NCBI GenBank assembly: GCA_019359325.1
Contig: JAHHHN010000017.1
Span: 1 to 64,000 of the forward strand
Length of the DNA: 64,000 bases
Direction: 5' to 3'
From: Mojavia pulchra JT2-VF2
Lineage (GTDB): Bacteria; Cyanobacteriota; Cyanobacteriia; Cyanobacteriales; Nostocaceae
The position numbers were made by a program, and so were the translations under genes. This document shows positions 7,849 through 17,191 of this stretch, one piece after another (within the stretch, counting starts at the first letter, position 1; each line of letters begins with the position of its first letter). The notes below the pieces were generated by a model. It was not told where the DNA came from. It saw only the letters and a program-made list of their open reading frames with translations, and made no database searches.

Positions 7849-8601
7849 TCATTTTTGTTTCACTATGGATAAAACTTCAGTTTCAGGCGATCTCAAAGAA
7901 AATCCATAAATTACTTTCCAATAATTTTTGCTTAAAGTTAACAGGTAAGCGCCAAGACTTACACAGGTAATAACAAGTAAAGCAAGAGTTTCTAAAGTGC
8001 GGCTTTCTATTAAAATGGAAACACCCAATCCCATTAAAATAAAGGGAACTAAAGAATTACCGTAGCGAGTAATTGCAGAGGCGATCGCACTTACTTGAGT
8101 TAAGTAATAGGCGGTATAACACCACACACCTACTAAGACGAAGAACACTATCAAAATTACAAGTAAGCTGTCCCAGGTATGGGTGGCAAATATTGGCATA
8201 TAGATACTGATATTGTCACCGCCATTGGCGATTGTAATTGCTGCTACACCGTAGGTTTGAGGCGAAAGAAAATTACTCCACCAAGCTTGTGATGATTCAA
8301 GGGTGTTTACATCTTCTGTATCGTTAGTCTCTTGATTTCGTAAACGGTTGATACCAATAATGATTGGAACGATACCGAGCAACCCAATCCAAGATTCTGG
8401 TAGGATGAACTTGCCAAAAAAGCTGGGCAAGCTTGCAATTACTAACGCACTAAAACCCAGATACTGACCGATAACGATGTGACGACGGCGAAAGCAAGCA
8501 TTTATCTGTGAAAAAAACAGCGACAGCACGGCAATATCATCAAGATTGGTAGCAGTAAAAGCGGTGAGCCCTGTAGGAATAGCAGTCAGTAATCCACTCA
8601 T
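7849..8601 (-). CDS. CadD-family cadmium resistance transporter, paralogue 1
   Basis: A multi-pass membrane protein (250 residues from the chosen start) of the cadmium-resistance transporter (CadD) family. It shows the family N-terminus GLTAFTATNLDDIAVLSLFFSQ, RRRHIVIGQYLGF, SWIGLLGIVPIIIGINRL and, at mid-protein, TYGVAAITIANGGDNISIYMP. Conserved Asp/Asn residues in TNLDD and NGGDN lie within membrane helices. Start ATG 8601-8599 is chosen because its product aligns with paralogue 2 (MGDLITTLLVGISAF); an upstream ATG at 8658 would add 19 residues. It is divergent from the LysR gene at 8997, a usual arrangement for a regulated target. Substrate is inferred only from the family name. Confidence 0.87.
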   Translation of the reverse strand: MSGLLTAIPTGLTAFTATNLDDIAVLSLFFSQINACFRRRHIVIGQYLGFSALVIASLPSFFGKFILPESWIGLLGIVPIIIGINRLRNQETNDTEDVNTLESSQAWWSNFLSPQTYGVAAITIANGGDNISIYMPIFATHTWDSLLVILIVFFVLVGVWCYTAYYLTQVSAIASAITRYGNSLVPFILMGLGVSILIESRTLETLALLVITCVSLGAYLLTLSKNYWKVIYGFSLRSPETEVLSIVKQK

Positions 8602-8996
8602 GGGTGCGTCGTCTCTCATTAATGGTACGTGACTCTCAACCATCTGTATCAGTGACATGAAGGCTGCGAGTGTTGAAAATTTGTAATTCGTAATTCGTAA
8701 TTTGTAATTTCAGAAAATCATTAGTGTGGTCAGCACTTTTGATAAAGGCATAGTTTTACTCTATGGCGACCCATCAATAAGAGCAAGCAGTCTTTTTTGT
8801 CAAATTCATAGACTGAAGTTATGGTTTTGCAGATATGACTGTAATCACGTAATTAAGAACATTTATAGTTAACTACAGTTTACCGCCTAATTTACCGTAT
8901 AATACTTTCAAGGTGCTCAAAATCGCTGTGGTGCAATTTATTTATGGGGATTGTGGGGATTGTTAATTTTGAATTTTGAATTCGGAGCGAAGCGAC
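8602..8996. promoter_or_regulatory. Divergent promoter region between CadD paralogue 1 and LysR gene
   Basis: This spacer separates two divergent genes, where a LysR-type regulator normally binds T-N11-A palindromes. It contains an AT-rich stretch with several such half-site combinations, none outstanding. At 8679-8710 there is a short heptameric tract of the GTAATTC/GTAATTT type. Confidence 0.4.
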
Positions 8997-9932
8997 GTGA
9001 CGCTTGAACAGTTGCGAATTTTTTTAGCCGTGGCGGAAATGTTGCACTTTACCCGTGCAGCTGAAGCACTTTATATCACTCAACCAGCAGTCAGTGCTGC
9101 TATCCAAAGCTTAGAGACAGAATATGGTGTCAGGTTATTCCATCGCATTGGTCGTCATATTGAAATCACAGATGCTGGTAAATTATTACAGGGTGAGGCG
9201 CAAAAAATTCTCGATCATGTAGAGTTGACAGAACGTGGCTTGAAAGAATTAAATAATTTGCAACGAGGGGAGTTGAAGATAGGTGCAAGCCTCACAGTTG
9301 GTAACTATTGGCTACCGGAAAAAATTAGCCAGTTTAAGCAGTTATATCCTGGCATTTTTATAAATTGTAAGTTGGGAAATGCGGAAGAAATTTGTGAAGG
9401 AACTGCTGTGGGTATGTATGATTTAGGTTTGGTAACCGGGGAGATTAAACCATCATTACAGCAATCTTTAGAGAAAGACGAAGTAGGGAGCGATCGCCTG
9501 CAAATTGTTGTGGGTAAATCTCACCCTTGGTTCCAGCGTACCGAGATTTATCTAGATGAATTATCCAGCACAAGTTGGGTAATGCGTGAGTCTGGTTCTG
9601 GCGCACAGCAGATGTTTGAACAAGCCTTACAAAGTTGGGGAATTGAACCGAGAAACCTAGATGTTGTATTTAACTTAAACACTAGCGAAATGGTGAAAGC
9701 AGTTGTCGAAAGTGGTGTTGGTGCAGCCGCTATTCCAGAATCTATGGTAAAAAAAGAATTGCAATTAGGTACATTAAACGCCGTGCGAATTATCGATCCG
9801 CAACAAAAATCTACGAAAAAGTTAGAAATTATTCAGCCTGTTTGGAAGCTAAAGCACCGTCAACGTTTTCATACAAGGGTGATGATGGCTTTTGAAGATA
9901 TCCTTATGCAAAATAAAATGCAAGTTGCTTAA
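8997..9932 (+). CDS. LysR family transcriptional regulator
   Basis: A 311-residue LysR-type regulator. The N-terminal winged helix-turn-helix reads TLEQLRIFLAVAEMLHFTRA and then LYITQPAVSAAIQSLETEYG (about residues 1-60). The C-terminal effector-binding domain begins near RGELKIGASLTVGNYWLPEK. GTG at 8997 is preferred as start because GGAG lies about 10 bp upstream and the product then begins where the family begins; a TTG at 8976 would add seven residues. It is divergent from one CadD paralogue and convergent (12 bp apart) with a second, so it probably controls one or both. The effector is unknown. Confidence 0.9.
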   Translation: MTLEQLRIFLAVAEMLHFTRAAEALYITQPAVSAAIQSLETEYGVRLFHRIGRHIEITDAGKLLQGEAQKILDHVELTERGLKELNNLQRGELKIGASLTVGNYWLPEKISQFKQLYPGIFINCKLGNAEEICEGTAVGMYDLGLVTGEIKPSLQQSLEKDEVGSDRLQIVVGKSHPWFQRTEIYLDELSSTSWVMRESGSGAQQMFEQALQSWGIEPRNLDVVFNLNTSEMVKAVVESGVGAAAIPESMVKKELQLGTLNAVRIIDPQQKSTKKLEIIQPVWKLKHRQRFHTRVMMAFEDILMQNKMQVA

Positions 9933-9943
9933 TTTATCAACTA

Positions 9944-10615
9944 TCAATTTTTCAATAAAATCACTAAACACACACAACTAGCTGCTAGTTTCATCAAGCC
10001 TAAAGCTTCAGTATTTAAAATAATTACTCCACCTAATATTATTAAGACAACAGGAAAAATATAACTGCCGTATTGAATTAAAGTATCTGCAATTTTTATT
10101 TGATCAGTCAATTTATAAGCTAAATAACACCAAAGTGCTATTAATATAAAAAATATTCCAATAATAATTATAAAATTTAACAAGTTGCTACTCCCAAATA
10201 ATGGCACATAGACGCTAACATTATCACTTCCATTAGCGATAGTAATAGCTGCAACGCTGTAAGTCTGTGCATTAAAAAGACTTGTAGTGTTTATATCTTG
10301 ATATTCTGCTGTTATAACTACAGCCTCTTGAGTTTCATCTTCCTCTTGATTAATCAAACTACTGATTCCCATCGCCATTGGGATTAATCCCAACAGTCCA
10401 ATCCAGTTGGGTGGTATGATTAATCCACTAAACAACCCAGGAAGACTAGCAATAATTAACACTGTAAAGCCTAAATATTGCCCAACCACAATATGCCGAC
10501 ACTTAAAGTTAGAACTTACTTGAGAAAACAACAGTAATAAAATAACGATATCATCAATATTAGTGGCAACGAAGGCTGAGATCCCCACTAAGAGTGTAGT
10601 AATTAAGTCACCCAT
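9944..10615 (-). CDS. CadD-family transporter, paralogue 2
   Basis: A 223-residue polytopic membrane protein homologous to the products at 7849 and 11117. It shares GISAFVATNIDDIVILLLLFSQV, RHIVVGQYLGFTVLI, NWIGLLGLIPMAMGI and TYSVAAITIANGSDNVSVYVP. The last hydrophobic region (AASCVCLVILL) ends at the C-terminus. It converges on the LysR gene. The remnant of a further copy begins 74 bp beyond its start on the other strand. Family members are cadmium or cation exporters; specificity here is untested. Confidence 0.88.
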   Translation of the reverse strand: MGDLITTLLVGISAFVATNIDDIVILLLLFSQVSSNFKCRHIVVGQYLGFTVLIIASLPGLFSGLIIPPNWIGLLGLIPMAMGISSLINQEEDETQEAVVITAEYQDINTTSLFNAQTYSVAAITIANGSDNVSVYVPLFGSSNLLNFIIIIGIFFILIALWCYLAYKLTDQIKIADTLIQYGSYIFPVVLIILGGVIILNTEALGLMKLAASCVCLVILLKN

Positions 10616-10688
10616 GTCATTTTCTCCTGATTTGTTCGCTAAATTTTTATTAGTTAATCATTATTTTTTATCATCCCACGTGAATAAC

Positions 10689-10835
10689 ATGACCACAACT
10701 ATTACAAAGAGAGTTATTGCTTTTACCGCCACCAATATTAATGAAATTATTATATTAATATTTTTTCCAGCTAAATACTCAATTTATTCACCTAAACAAT
10801 TACGAATAATATTTAATGCCAATAAAGTAGTTTAG
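10689..10835 (+). pseudogene. Truncated CadD-family gene fragment
   Basis: A 48-codon frame beginning MTTTITKRVIAFTATNINEI and continuing IILIFFPAKYSIYSPKQLRIIF. It aligns with the first about 45 residues of the three intact CadD paralogues (xGxxAFxATNxDDIxxLxLFFxQ...RxIxxG). The conserved TNxDD has become TNINE, and the reading then ends at a stop. It is best read as the decayed 5' end of a fourth copy produced by local duplication. Confidence 0.6.
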
Positions 10836-11116
10836 TTATTTAATTACTTTTATTTATCGTTTTAAAAAGAAAGAATATTTGCTTTTATCAAGTAGAAAGA
10901 AATAATATTGATTTCAGACAAAGCCAAGTATCTGACTGAGAAAACAATCACAAAAAATCATCAGTTTATTTGATAGCGATCGCTTCTAAAGTTTCCCAAA
11001 ATCATTTGTCTGTTAATACTAAGCATAAACACTCAAATAATCTCCTAATGCCCTTTCACTTTAAAAAGTAGAGAGGGGCTAGGGAGAACAGAATTAAATC
11101 TTTGCGAGCAACAAAC
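10836..11116. other. Spacer without a supported gene
   Basis: AT-rich DNA after the CadD fragment, with one GCGATCGC (HIP1) octamer at about 10977. No gene or repeat-family member was recognised. Confidence 0.4.
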
Positions 11117-11791
11117 ATGAGTTGGTTAATTGGTACTCTCATTATTGGGATTTCTACTGCTATTGCAACTACCTTTGATGACAACTTATACTTAACGGCT
11201 TTCTTCGGTAAAGTCAATCGCACTTTTCGTCCCCAGCATATTATTCTCGGTGAATTTATGGGATTCACTGTGCTAGTACTAGCTAGCCTACCCGGTTTCT
11301 TTGGTGGTTTGATTATTCCACATACCTGGATTGGATTGCTGGGTTTTTTGCCAGTCGCCATTGGTATTAATCATCTTCTAAATCGAGAAAATGGAGAAGA
11401 AGCAGTACAAGCTGTGTCAGTTAACTTAAACTCTCTTGCGAAACCGCAGCATCATAAAAAATCCCTATTAGCAACTCTGCGCGACCCTCAAACCTACCGT
11501 GTCTCTGCTGTTACCATTGCCAATGGTGGAAATAATATTGGGATTTATGTCCCGTTGTTTGCTAGTAGTAATCTTCCAAGTTTGGGTGTAATTTTGTGTG
11601 TTTGCTATTCAACGCTTGGACTATGGTGTTTTCTCTCTTATAACTTGACTCGTAATCCTCTCATGGCTCCCGTTCTAGCTCGCTATGGTCAAAAAATCTT
11701 TCCTTTTATATTAATCTCTTTAGGATTTTCAATCCTCATGAAAAGTGAAACGTATCTATTATTACCTAGCATTGCCATGTTTTCTAATTAG
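11117..11791 (+). CDS. CadD-family transporter, paralogue 3
   Basis: A 224-residue membrane protein of the same family: MSWLIGTLIIGISTAIATTF, then DDNLYLTAFFGKVNRTFRPQ, HIILGEFMGFTVLVLASLPG and TYRVSAVTIANGGNNIGIYVP. It is the most divergent of the three: TNxDD is TTFDD, and the mid-protein NGxDN acidic residue is replaced (NGGNN). This may mean a changed substrate or weaker activity. The ATG at 11117 matches the N-terminal length of the paralogues; an upstream start at 11102 adds five residues. It is convergent with the TauE/SafE gene, 20 bp apart. Confidence 0.85.
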   Translation: MSWLIGTLIIGISTAIATTFDDNLYLTAFFGKVNRTFRPQHIILGEFMGFTVLVLASLPGFFGGLIIPHTWIGLLGFLPVAIGINHLLNRENGEEAVQAVSVNLNSLAKPQHHKKSLLATLRDPQTYRVSAVTIANGGNNIGIYVPLFASSNLPSLGVILCVCYSTLGLWCFLSYNLTRNPLMAPVLARYGQKIFPFILISLGFSILMKSETYLLLPSIAMFSN

Positions 11792-11811
11792 AGAAATATG
11801 ATGCTTTGTAT

Positions 11812-12603
11812 CTAATAAACTAACTTTAAGCTCACTATCATCAATATAAAGTAAATCATAAATCGCAGTGGTTTTTGCGGCGCAATTTGACAGATTTTTG
11901 CCCCTAGTAATACTCCTGGTACTGAGCCAAGCCATATCGGTAATACTAAACTCCAATCAACTGTTCCTAAAGTGAGGTGCCCTAGAGCAGTAAATACTAA
12001 GAGAATTGCGGCTTGGGAAATATCTGTACCAACTAATTTTCGTGCATCCAAGCGGAAAAATGTAATCAGCACCAAAGCAAACATGGAGCCAGAAGCGACA
12101 CTTGTTAAACCTACAATACAGCCTAAAAATGCTCCTACACTTACCGTTTGCAAGCGCCCTAGTTGAGTAGTTAAATCAAATTTTGGGAGTTCAGGTAATT
12201 GTAACTGTGGAAAGAAGTTGAATAGCAGCATTTGCACCAATGCCAAAACTGTGACTAACAAAATCGTCACACCTAGCAAATGTAGCATGATGTTATTCAG
12301 GTTATGCTCGGCCTTGAGTTTAATCAAGTGCAGTATTCCTACCCCGAACAAAGAACCGGGAACACTTCCCCACGCCAAGCATTTCACTACTTCGACATTG
12401 AGGGTTTGTTGCCGCCAGTGCTTAATGCTACCAACGATTTTCATTAACGTCGCCGCAACGACATCAGAACTTACTGCTACCGCAGGTGGTACTTGAAAAA
12501 CAAAAATCAACATTGGGGTGATGAGAGAAGCACCACCAATTCCTGTCAGGCCAACAACAATACCAACTAGAAAGCTGAAGAGAGGCAATAATAAAAAATC
12601 CAT
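11812..12603 (-). CDS. TauE/SafE family permease (sulfite/organosulfonate exporter-like)
   Basis: A 263-residue membrane protein of the TauE/SafE (DUF81) family with about eight hydrophobic segments and the duplicated family motif: GLTGIGGASLITPMLIFVF with PPAVAVSSDVVAATLMKIVG in the first half, and GLTSVASGSMFALVLITFF with RLDARKLVGTDISQAAILLV in the second. Members move small organic anions or sulfite across the inner membrane; the substrate is not predictable here. It stands at the end of the CadD cluster and may be transcribed on its own. Confidence 0.9.
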   Translation of the reverse strand: MDFLLLPLFSFLVGIVVGLTGIGGASLITPMLIFVFQVPPAVAVSSDVVAATLMKIVGSIKHWRQQTLNVEVVKCLAWGSVPGSLFGVGILHLIKLKAEHNLNNIMLHLLGVTILLVTVLALVQMLLFNFFPQLQLPELPKFDLTTQLGRLQTVSVGAFLGCIVGLTSVASGSMFALVLITFFRLDARKLVGTDISQAAILLVFTALGHLTLGTVDWSLVLPIWLGSVPGVLLGAKICQIAPQKPLRFMIYFILMIVSLKLVY

Positions 12604-12941
12604 ACTCCTGTCCTTAATCGGGGTTTTGTGAATGTAAGTTTGTTTAGCTGAAACTAAAAGACTGGTTGTAACGCTGTTGTGTAGAACGTTTCATGTAACT
12701 GCAAGTTTTGAATGACTGCTGGTAAAATTCCATAAAATACTAAAGCTTGACCGAATTACCGTATTTTAAATTCAAAAATAGTAAAAGTCTAGATTCTTAT
12801 GAAGTTATCTAAAATACTTACATTAATTTACACAAACACTTAAGCTATGTTTGTTGACAAACCGAGTTTCGCATATATTCACACTTCAGTATTAGTGTTG
12901 CAAAAAACTACACAAAATCTAGTTAAATAGCGTATTTGATA

Positions 12942-13259
12942 TGACAGAGTTAGAAAAAGCTAACGAAGAAAATTAACCAACAGCATCTTCGCCAAAGCCG
13001 CGTTCGCCTATTGGGTTTGTACAAAAGTTGTTATTTACCTACTGGCGTTCTTTATTACTGCTGTTCGTGGGGATATATTTACCACTGCAAATTTTTGGAC
13101 TGTGTTACCTATTCTGGGTGCGATCGCACTGATTTTATTAGTACAACGTCGCTGGCGATCGCTTGGGCAATTTGCGTGAGTTTGATTATTCTACGATTAT
13201 CACAATCAACAAATATTACCAGTCAAAAGTCAGCAAGTGAAACGAAGTTACTTCCTTAA
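12942..13259 (+). pseudogene. Probable remnant of a PAP2-like membrane phosphatase gene
   Basis: From ATG 12942 a short frame (MTELEKANEEN) ends in a stop. It is followed in another frame by KLLFTYWRSLLLLFVGIYLP and LQIFGLCYLFW, then after a frame change by TVLPILGAIALILLVQRRWR and SLGQFA. These resemble the first transmembrane part and a later helix of cyanobacterial PAP2 (phosphatidic acid phosphatase) proteins, with the middle deleted. No single frame carries a credible protein. The assignment rests on short hydrophobic stretches and is tentative. The spacer on either side (12604-12941, 13260-13431) shows nothing else. Confidence 0.35.
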
Positions 13260-13431
13260 GAACACAGCTAATTAATAATAAATGGGGTTTTTAAGTTCCT
13301 ATTTTAAGTCGCTATTAATACAAATATATTAAGCATTTATACTAAGAATTAGAATTTAATTTGGGTTTGGCTCTGGACTTTTTCACTTTTTTGGTTTAAA
13401 GTACGGTTAATCGATAGAACTACTGTAGAAA

Positions 13432-13860
13432 ATGAATGAGATCAAAAAGAGTGATCAAGAATTGTTATCACAAACCCCAGATAATTTACCTAAAACCTTA
13501 TTGCAAAAGCTTAGAGGTGGATTTTTCTTAGTCATTGGATATTTATTATCACCATTATGCTGGTGGAATGACTTGGTATTCAATTTACCAATTGCCTATT
13601 TTTTCGGCTCTATTTGTAGCCTTTTGGCTCCTAAATTATTTATGCCTTGTGTCATCATCGGTTACTGGCTATCTAATATAATTGGTATTTTGTTGATGCA
13701 AGCAGGTGCAATTGATGTTTTCCAAAAACACCCCCAAGAACGCAACTTAAAAAAAGAATTATTTACAGGCTTAGTTTCTTCAAGTGTGTATACTTTTTTT
13801 ATTTTACTATTAATCCAATTTAAAATTATCGATACTCCTAATTTTTGGTCTGGTATTTAA
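13432..13860 (+). CDS. Hypothetical membrane protein
   Basis: A 142-residue protein with a polar N-terminus (about 30 residues) and four hydrophobic segments: about 31-48 (GFFLVIGYLLSPLCWW), 50-66, 72-95 (LFMPCVIIGYWLSNIIGILL) and 116-132 (SSVYTFFILLLIQF). No signature I can name. It converges with the prohibitin gene (56 bp between stops). It has ordinary codon use and a clean start and stop, so it is probably real. Confidence 0.75.
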   Translation: MNEIKKSDQELLSQTPDNLPKTLLQKLRGGFFLVIGYLLSPLCWWNDLVFNLPIAYFFGSICSLLAPKLFMPCVIIGYWLSNIIGILLMQAGAIDVFQKHPQERNLKKELFTGLVSSSVYTFFILLLIQFKIIDTPNFWSGI

Positions 13861-13916
13861 CAAACAAATTCCGCCTTATATAGCAAATTGGAAATTTTGT
13901 TGTACATCTAATTAAA

Positions 13917-14732
13917 TTAATTACTTGATTTTAAAAGTTCATTTATATTTAAAACTTTAGGAGTATCTTTAGTCATAATTAAAGGTAACTTACCATCCCA
14001 TTTTTCTATTGCCTGCCTTTCTAATATCTCATTAGTCAAATTTTCATGTAGTAATCTGTTTATTTCTGCTTCTCCCTTAGCTAAATTGACCTTAGCTTCT
14101 GCTTGTTTTGCTGCTTTTAGTGCGATAAAATCTGCTCGCTTTGCATCTTGTTCTGCAATTTGTTTTGCCTCTACTGCTTCGCCAAATTTATCTGAAAAAT
14201 TGACATGAACTAGCGAGATATCATCAACCGCAATATGGTAATCATGCAATCTCGCCGTTAATGTATTATCAACTCCAGATTTTACTTCTCCTCGTTTGGT
14301 AACTATTTCTTCTGCTGTATACCTCGCCACAACTGCTTTTAAGACTTCTTCTACTGCGGGATTAATAATTTTCTCAACTACGTCTTTCTCGTCACCAATA
14401 TTTTGAAACATTACATTGGTTTCTTCAGGTATAATATGCCAGTTTAATGCTACATCTGTAAAAATATCCTGTAAATCTTTAGAAGAGGCTTCAGCCGATA
14501 TTTCTTGTTTTTGAACTTTTACATTAATTTTCTTTACTGTGTTTACGATAGGGATGATGAAGTGTATTCCCTCTTCTAAAATTGTTTCTTGTACTCTACC
14601 AAACTGCATTAATACGCCACGTTCTCCAGCATTAATTATCACACAAGGTGTCAGCAAAATTGTGATTAAAAATAGAATTGCAGTTATTTTTCCAGCATTA
14701 TTTGTAAGTTTAATTTTTTTCATATTAACCAA
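13917..14732 (-). CDS. Prohibitin/SPFH-domain membrane protein
   Basis: A 271-residue SPFH (band 7) protein of prohibitin type. A single N-terminal membrane anchor (ITAILFLITILLTPCVII) is followed by INAGERGVLMQFGRVQETIL, EEGIHFIIPIVNTVKKINVK and the band-7 domain to about residue 185. An Ala/Lys/Glu-rich coiled coil (VEAKQIAEQDAKRADFIALK) and a short C-terminal tail follow. Such proteins form ring or cage assemblies at the membrane and often modulate FtsH proteolysis. An alternative ATG three residues in (14723) is possible. It is not in an obvious operon. Confidence 0.9.
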   Translation of the reverse strand: MVNMKKIKLTNNAGKITAILFLITILLTPCVIINAGERGVLMQFGRVQETILEEGIHFIIPIVNTVKKINVKVQKQEISAEASSKDLQDIFTDVALNWHIIPEETNVMFQNIGDEKDVVEKIINPAVEEVLKAVVARYTAEEIVTKRGEVKSGVDNTLTARLHDYHIAVDDISLVHVNFSDKFGEAVEAKQIAEQDAKRADFIALKAAKQAEAKVNLAKGEAEINRLLHENLTNEILERQAIEKWDGKLPLIMTKDTPKVLNINELLKSSN

Positions 14733-15165
14733 GATAATTGTTATTACATTGTGGAAATTTATAAATAAACATTTACAATACTACGTTAAAGCGATGGAAA
14801 TAATCAAGTTTATAAATATTGTATATGAGTATGTCATATTTTTATCGGTGGGCATGTGGAGTGCGATCGCGTTTTGGCAAAATGTGACTCATTTGTGGAC
14901 ATTTTCTCCTTGCCATATAATCAGCCAAAGTTCTCAACCTCATTGAGAAAAGCCACGACTCTGACTATCTTGTGAAGTGCGTAGACCCCCAGAGGACAGA
15001 ATTAATACTATTTTGGATTTCAGATTTTGCGGAAAGTTGAGCGTCTGTAAATGTATTTTATTACTTAGGATGGTTTTGGATTCAACAAACTTGTATTTAA
15101 TATTACAGACACTAAAAAAATAAATTTGTAGGGAATTACTTTTCCCCTGCTATCAAGGAGTAATA
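14733..15165. other. Spacer; upstream region of the stress-protein gene
   Basis: No gene was seen. The last part carries AAGGAG about 8 bp before ATG 15166, a good ribosome binding site. A GCGATCGC octamer lies near 14862. Confidence 0.5.
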
Positions 15166-15600
15166 ATGATTTTAAGTCGATATCAACGTGCTGTAGGCGT
15201 GTTTACTCATCGTCTTGATGCAGAACAGGCACTACATGAGTTGAGAGAATCTGGCTTGGCAATGGAGAAAGTATCTGTAGTTGTACAGAATTCAGACCGC
15301 AATCATGAGATTGCCAATGATGAAATTAAGGAACGCACTGGTGATAAAGCTGACGAAGGTGCAACAGTCGGAGGGCTTTCAGGGGGCGCTGTTGGTGGAT
15401 TGACTGGTTTATTAGTTGGTCTTGGTACTTTAGCAATCCCTGGAGTTGGCCCAATAATGCTGGCTGGTGCAACAGTAACTGCTTTGGCTACAACCCTTGT
15501 CGGGGCCACAGACAATGAGCTTGATCGTGCTAGCTTTATTCTGGGCAAATATGGCGTTCAAGAGTGCCAAATTTATGACCCAATGTTAATTCGTTCTTGA
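15166..15600 (+). CDS. General stress protein 17M-like (glycine-zipper) protein
   Basis: A 144-residue protein. The N-terminal module (YQRAVGVFTHRLDAEQALHE, LRESGLAMEKVSVVVQNSD) matches the general stress protein 17M/YflT-like domain. The middle is a glycine-zipper membrane-inserting segment (GGLSGGAVGGLTGLLVGLG followed by IPGVGPIMLAGATVTALATT), and the C-terminal part repeats the small domain (ASFILGKYGVQECQIYD). Proteins of this build are stress-induced in bacteria; the molecular role is unknown. A strong AAGGAG precedes the start. Confidence 0.85.
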   Translation: MILSRYQRAVGVFTHRLDAEQALHELRESGLAMEKVSVVVQNSDRNHEIANDEIKERTGDKADEGATVGGLSGGAVGGLTGLLVGLGTLAIPGVGPIMLAGATVTALATTLVGATDNELDRASFILGKYGVQECQIYDPMLIRS

Positions 15601-16294
15601 AAATACCGCAAGCAGGATAATATCCGATTGCAGATGACCAAAGCAAGCCGAGGAAAGATGTTAGCAGGACTGATGATATTGGAATCTGTAAAATTAAAAG
15701 CTTTCACATAAGTGGAAAATTTCAACGAGTTTTAAAAACTGATTCGTAAAGCCAACCCTTCGGATACTCTCGATATTGATACCATTTCACGAAATGCCTG
15801 ATACAAATGATTGCTCTTTAATTCTTTCCCCCTGCTGCCTATTTGTATCAATCTTAAAGTGACACGGTATGAGGCGTGAAATACCTGCTCCTCGCAAAAC
15901 ATCATCTGGAGTGTTTAGGAAATCCAAAGCTGATGGAAAAGGGCTAGACTTACATATTTAATGTTTTTTACTCCATTGGCATGGCGAATTACTACGCTAA
16001 TTGTGTCTAGTGTGCCACTCAGCATTAGCATCAATATTGTTATATAGTTTATTCCAAAGAAGCTAGGGGAGCTGTGGTAGCGGGGGGGGTGAAGAGGAAG
16101 ATGAAGATGAAGAGTTATTGAGTTATTTTTCAATCTCTTTCTCCCCCAGCCTAAACAGCCTCCCCAACTTCCTTCATTCTTGAAAAGGCTAACTAGACAA
16201 TCTAGGGTTACGCCAATTTAATCCAAAACACTTTATTGGCACTCGCTGGATTTTTACAGAACAGAGTGCCAATTTATGACTTCGTTAACAGAGT
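15601..16294. other. Long spacer, no gene recognised
   Basis: About 690 bp between the stress-protein and rpaA genes. A 72-codon minus frame (15915-16133) has His/Pro/Leu-biased composition and no domain, so it is not supported. A purine tract GAAGAGGAAGATGAAGATGAAGAG lies at about 16091-16114. I see no member of the repeat families found elsewhere. Confidence 0.4.
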
Positions 16295-17038
16295 TCACTC
16301 AACAACTGATATTGAGGCTCCTTCACTGGTTGGGGGTAGACTGGGTAACTCAAGACAATATCCGGCACCATATACTGTCTTGATATAGCGGGGATGGCGA
16401 GGATCGGGTTCGAGTTTGGTTCTCAAGTGGCGGATATGTACTCGAATCGTTTCAATGTCATCATCTGGATCGTAGCCCCAAACTTCCCTGAGAATTTCAC
16501 TGGGAGAAACTGTCTGTCCGTGGCGCTGAAGCAAGCAGTGAAGTAACTCAAACTCCAAGTGAGTCAATTTCACTGTCTCATGGAACCAAATTGCCTCAAA
16601 TCGTTCGGGAACGAGGGTTAGTGGCCCATAATTAAGAATCTCACTATGCTTTGCTGCTTGGGGAATACGGTCTGTGCGCCGTAATAGTGCGCGCACCCGC
16701 GCCAGCATTTCTTCGACTTCAAAGGGCTTGGTAAGATAGTCATCTGCACCAGCATTGAAGCCTTCCACTTTATCTTGGGTTTGGCTTAAAGCCGTCAACA
16801 TTAGCACGGGAATCTCAGATGTGCGCTCATCTCGACGCAGGCGTTGGCAAACGGTGAATCCATCTACCCTTGGTAACATCAAATCGAGCATGATCAAGTC
16901 TGGTTGTAGCTGGAGAGCTAAGGCCTGACCTTTGATCCCGTCTTCTGCTTGACTAACATCGTAGCCAGCCATTTCCAAGTTGACGGCAACGAGTTCTGAA
17001 ATTGCTGGGTCATCGTCTATGACAAGAATCCTCGGCAT
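16295..17038 (-). CDS. rpaA: RpaA, OmpR-type master circadian output response regulator
   Basis: A 247-residue response regulator. The receiver domain reads [20 protein letters not shown] with phospho-acceptor Asp52 in [14 protein letters not shown], Thr in [15 protein letters not shown] and Lys in [14 protein letters not shown]. The OmpR/PhoB winged helix has [40 protein letters not shown] and [19 protein letters not shown]. These stretches are almost invariant in cyanobacterial RpaA. In Synechococcus RpaA is phosphorylated by SasA and drives clock-controlled and night-time genes. It stands alone with a 153-bp upstream region shared with the divergent hydrolase gene. Confidence 0.95.
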   Translation of the reverse strand: MPRILVIDDDPAISELVAVNLEMAGYDVSQAEDGIKGQALALQLQPDLIMLDLMLPRVDGFTVCQRLRRDERTSEIPVLMLTALSQTQDKVEGFNAGADDYLTKPFEVEEMLARVRALLRRTDRIPQAAKHSEILNYGPLTLVPERFEAIWFHETVKLTHLEFELLHCLLQRHGQTVSPSEILREVWGYDPDDDIETIRVHIRHLRTKLEPDPRHPRYIKTVYGAGYCLELPSLPPTSEGASISVVE

Positions 17039-17191
17039 TCTTAAAATTTATTACTACTTATTAAGGATAAATAAGAACCTTTGGTAGATACAAAGATTGC
17101 TGTCTTGATTATAAAAAAGATTTTAAATCTAACATAATCCTTAAGATAACAGAATTAGCAAATCTCCCTTAAAGTACACGAAATTTTTTAT

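Noticed and set aside
13011-13259. An 82-residue protein from the frame starting MGLYKSCYL
   Set aside because: The Cys/Tyr-rich start looks like out-of-frame reading of a decayed membrane-protein gene; treated as part of a pseudogene.
15915-16133. 72-codon minus-strand gene before rpaA
   Set aside because: Low-complexity His/Pro/Leu start from a purine/pyrimidine tract and no domain.
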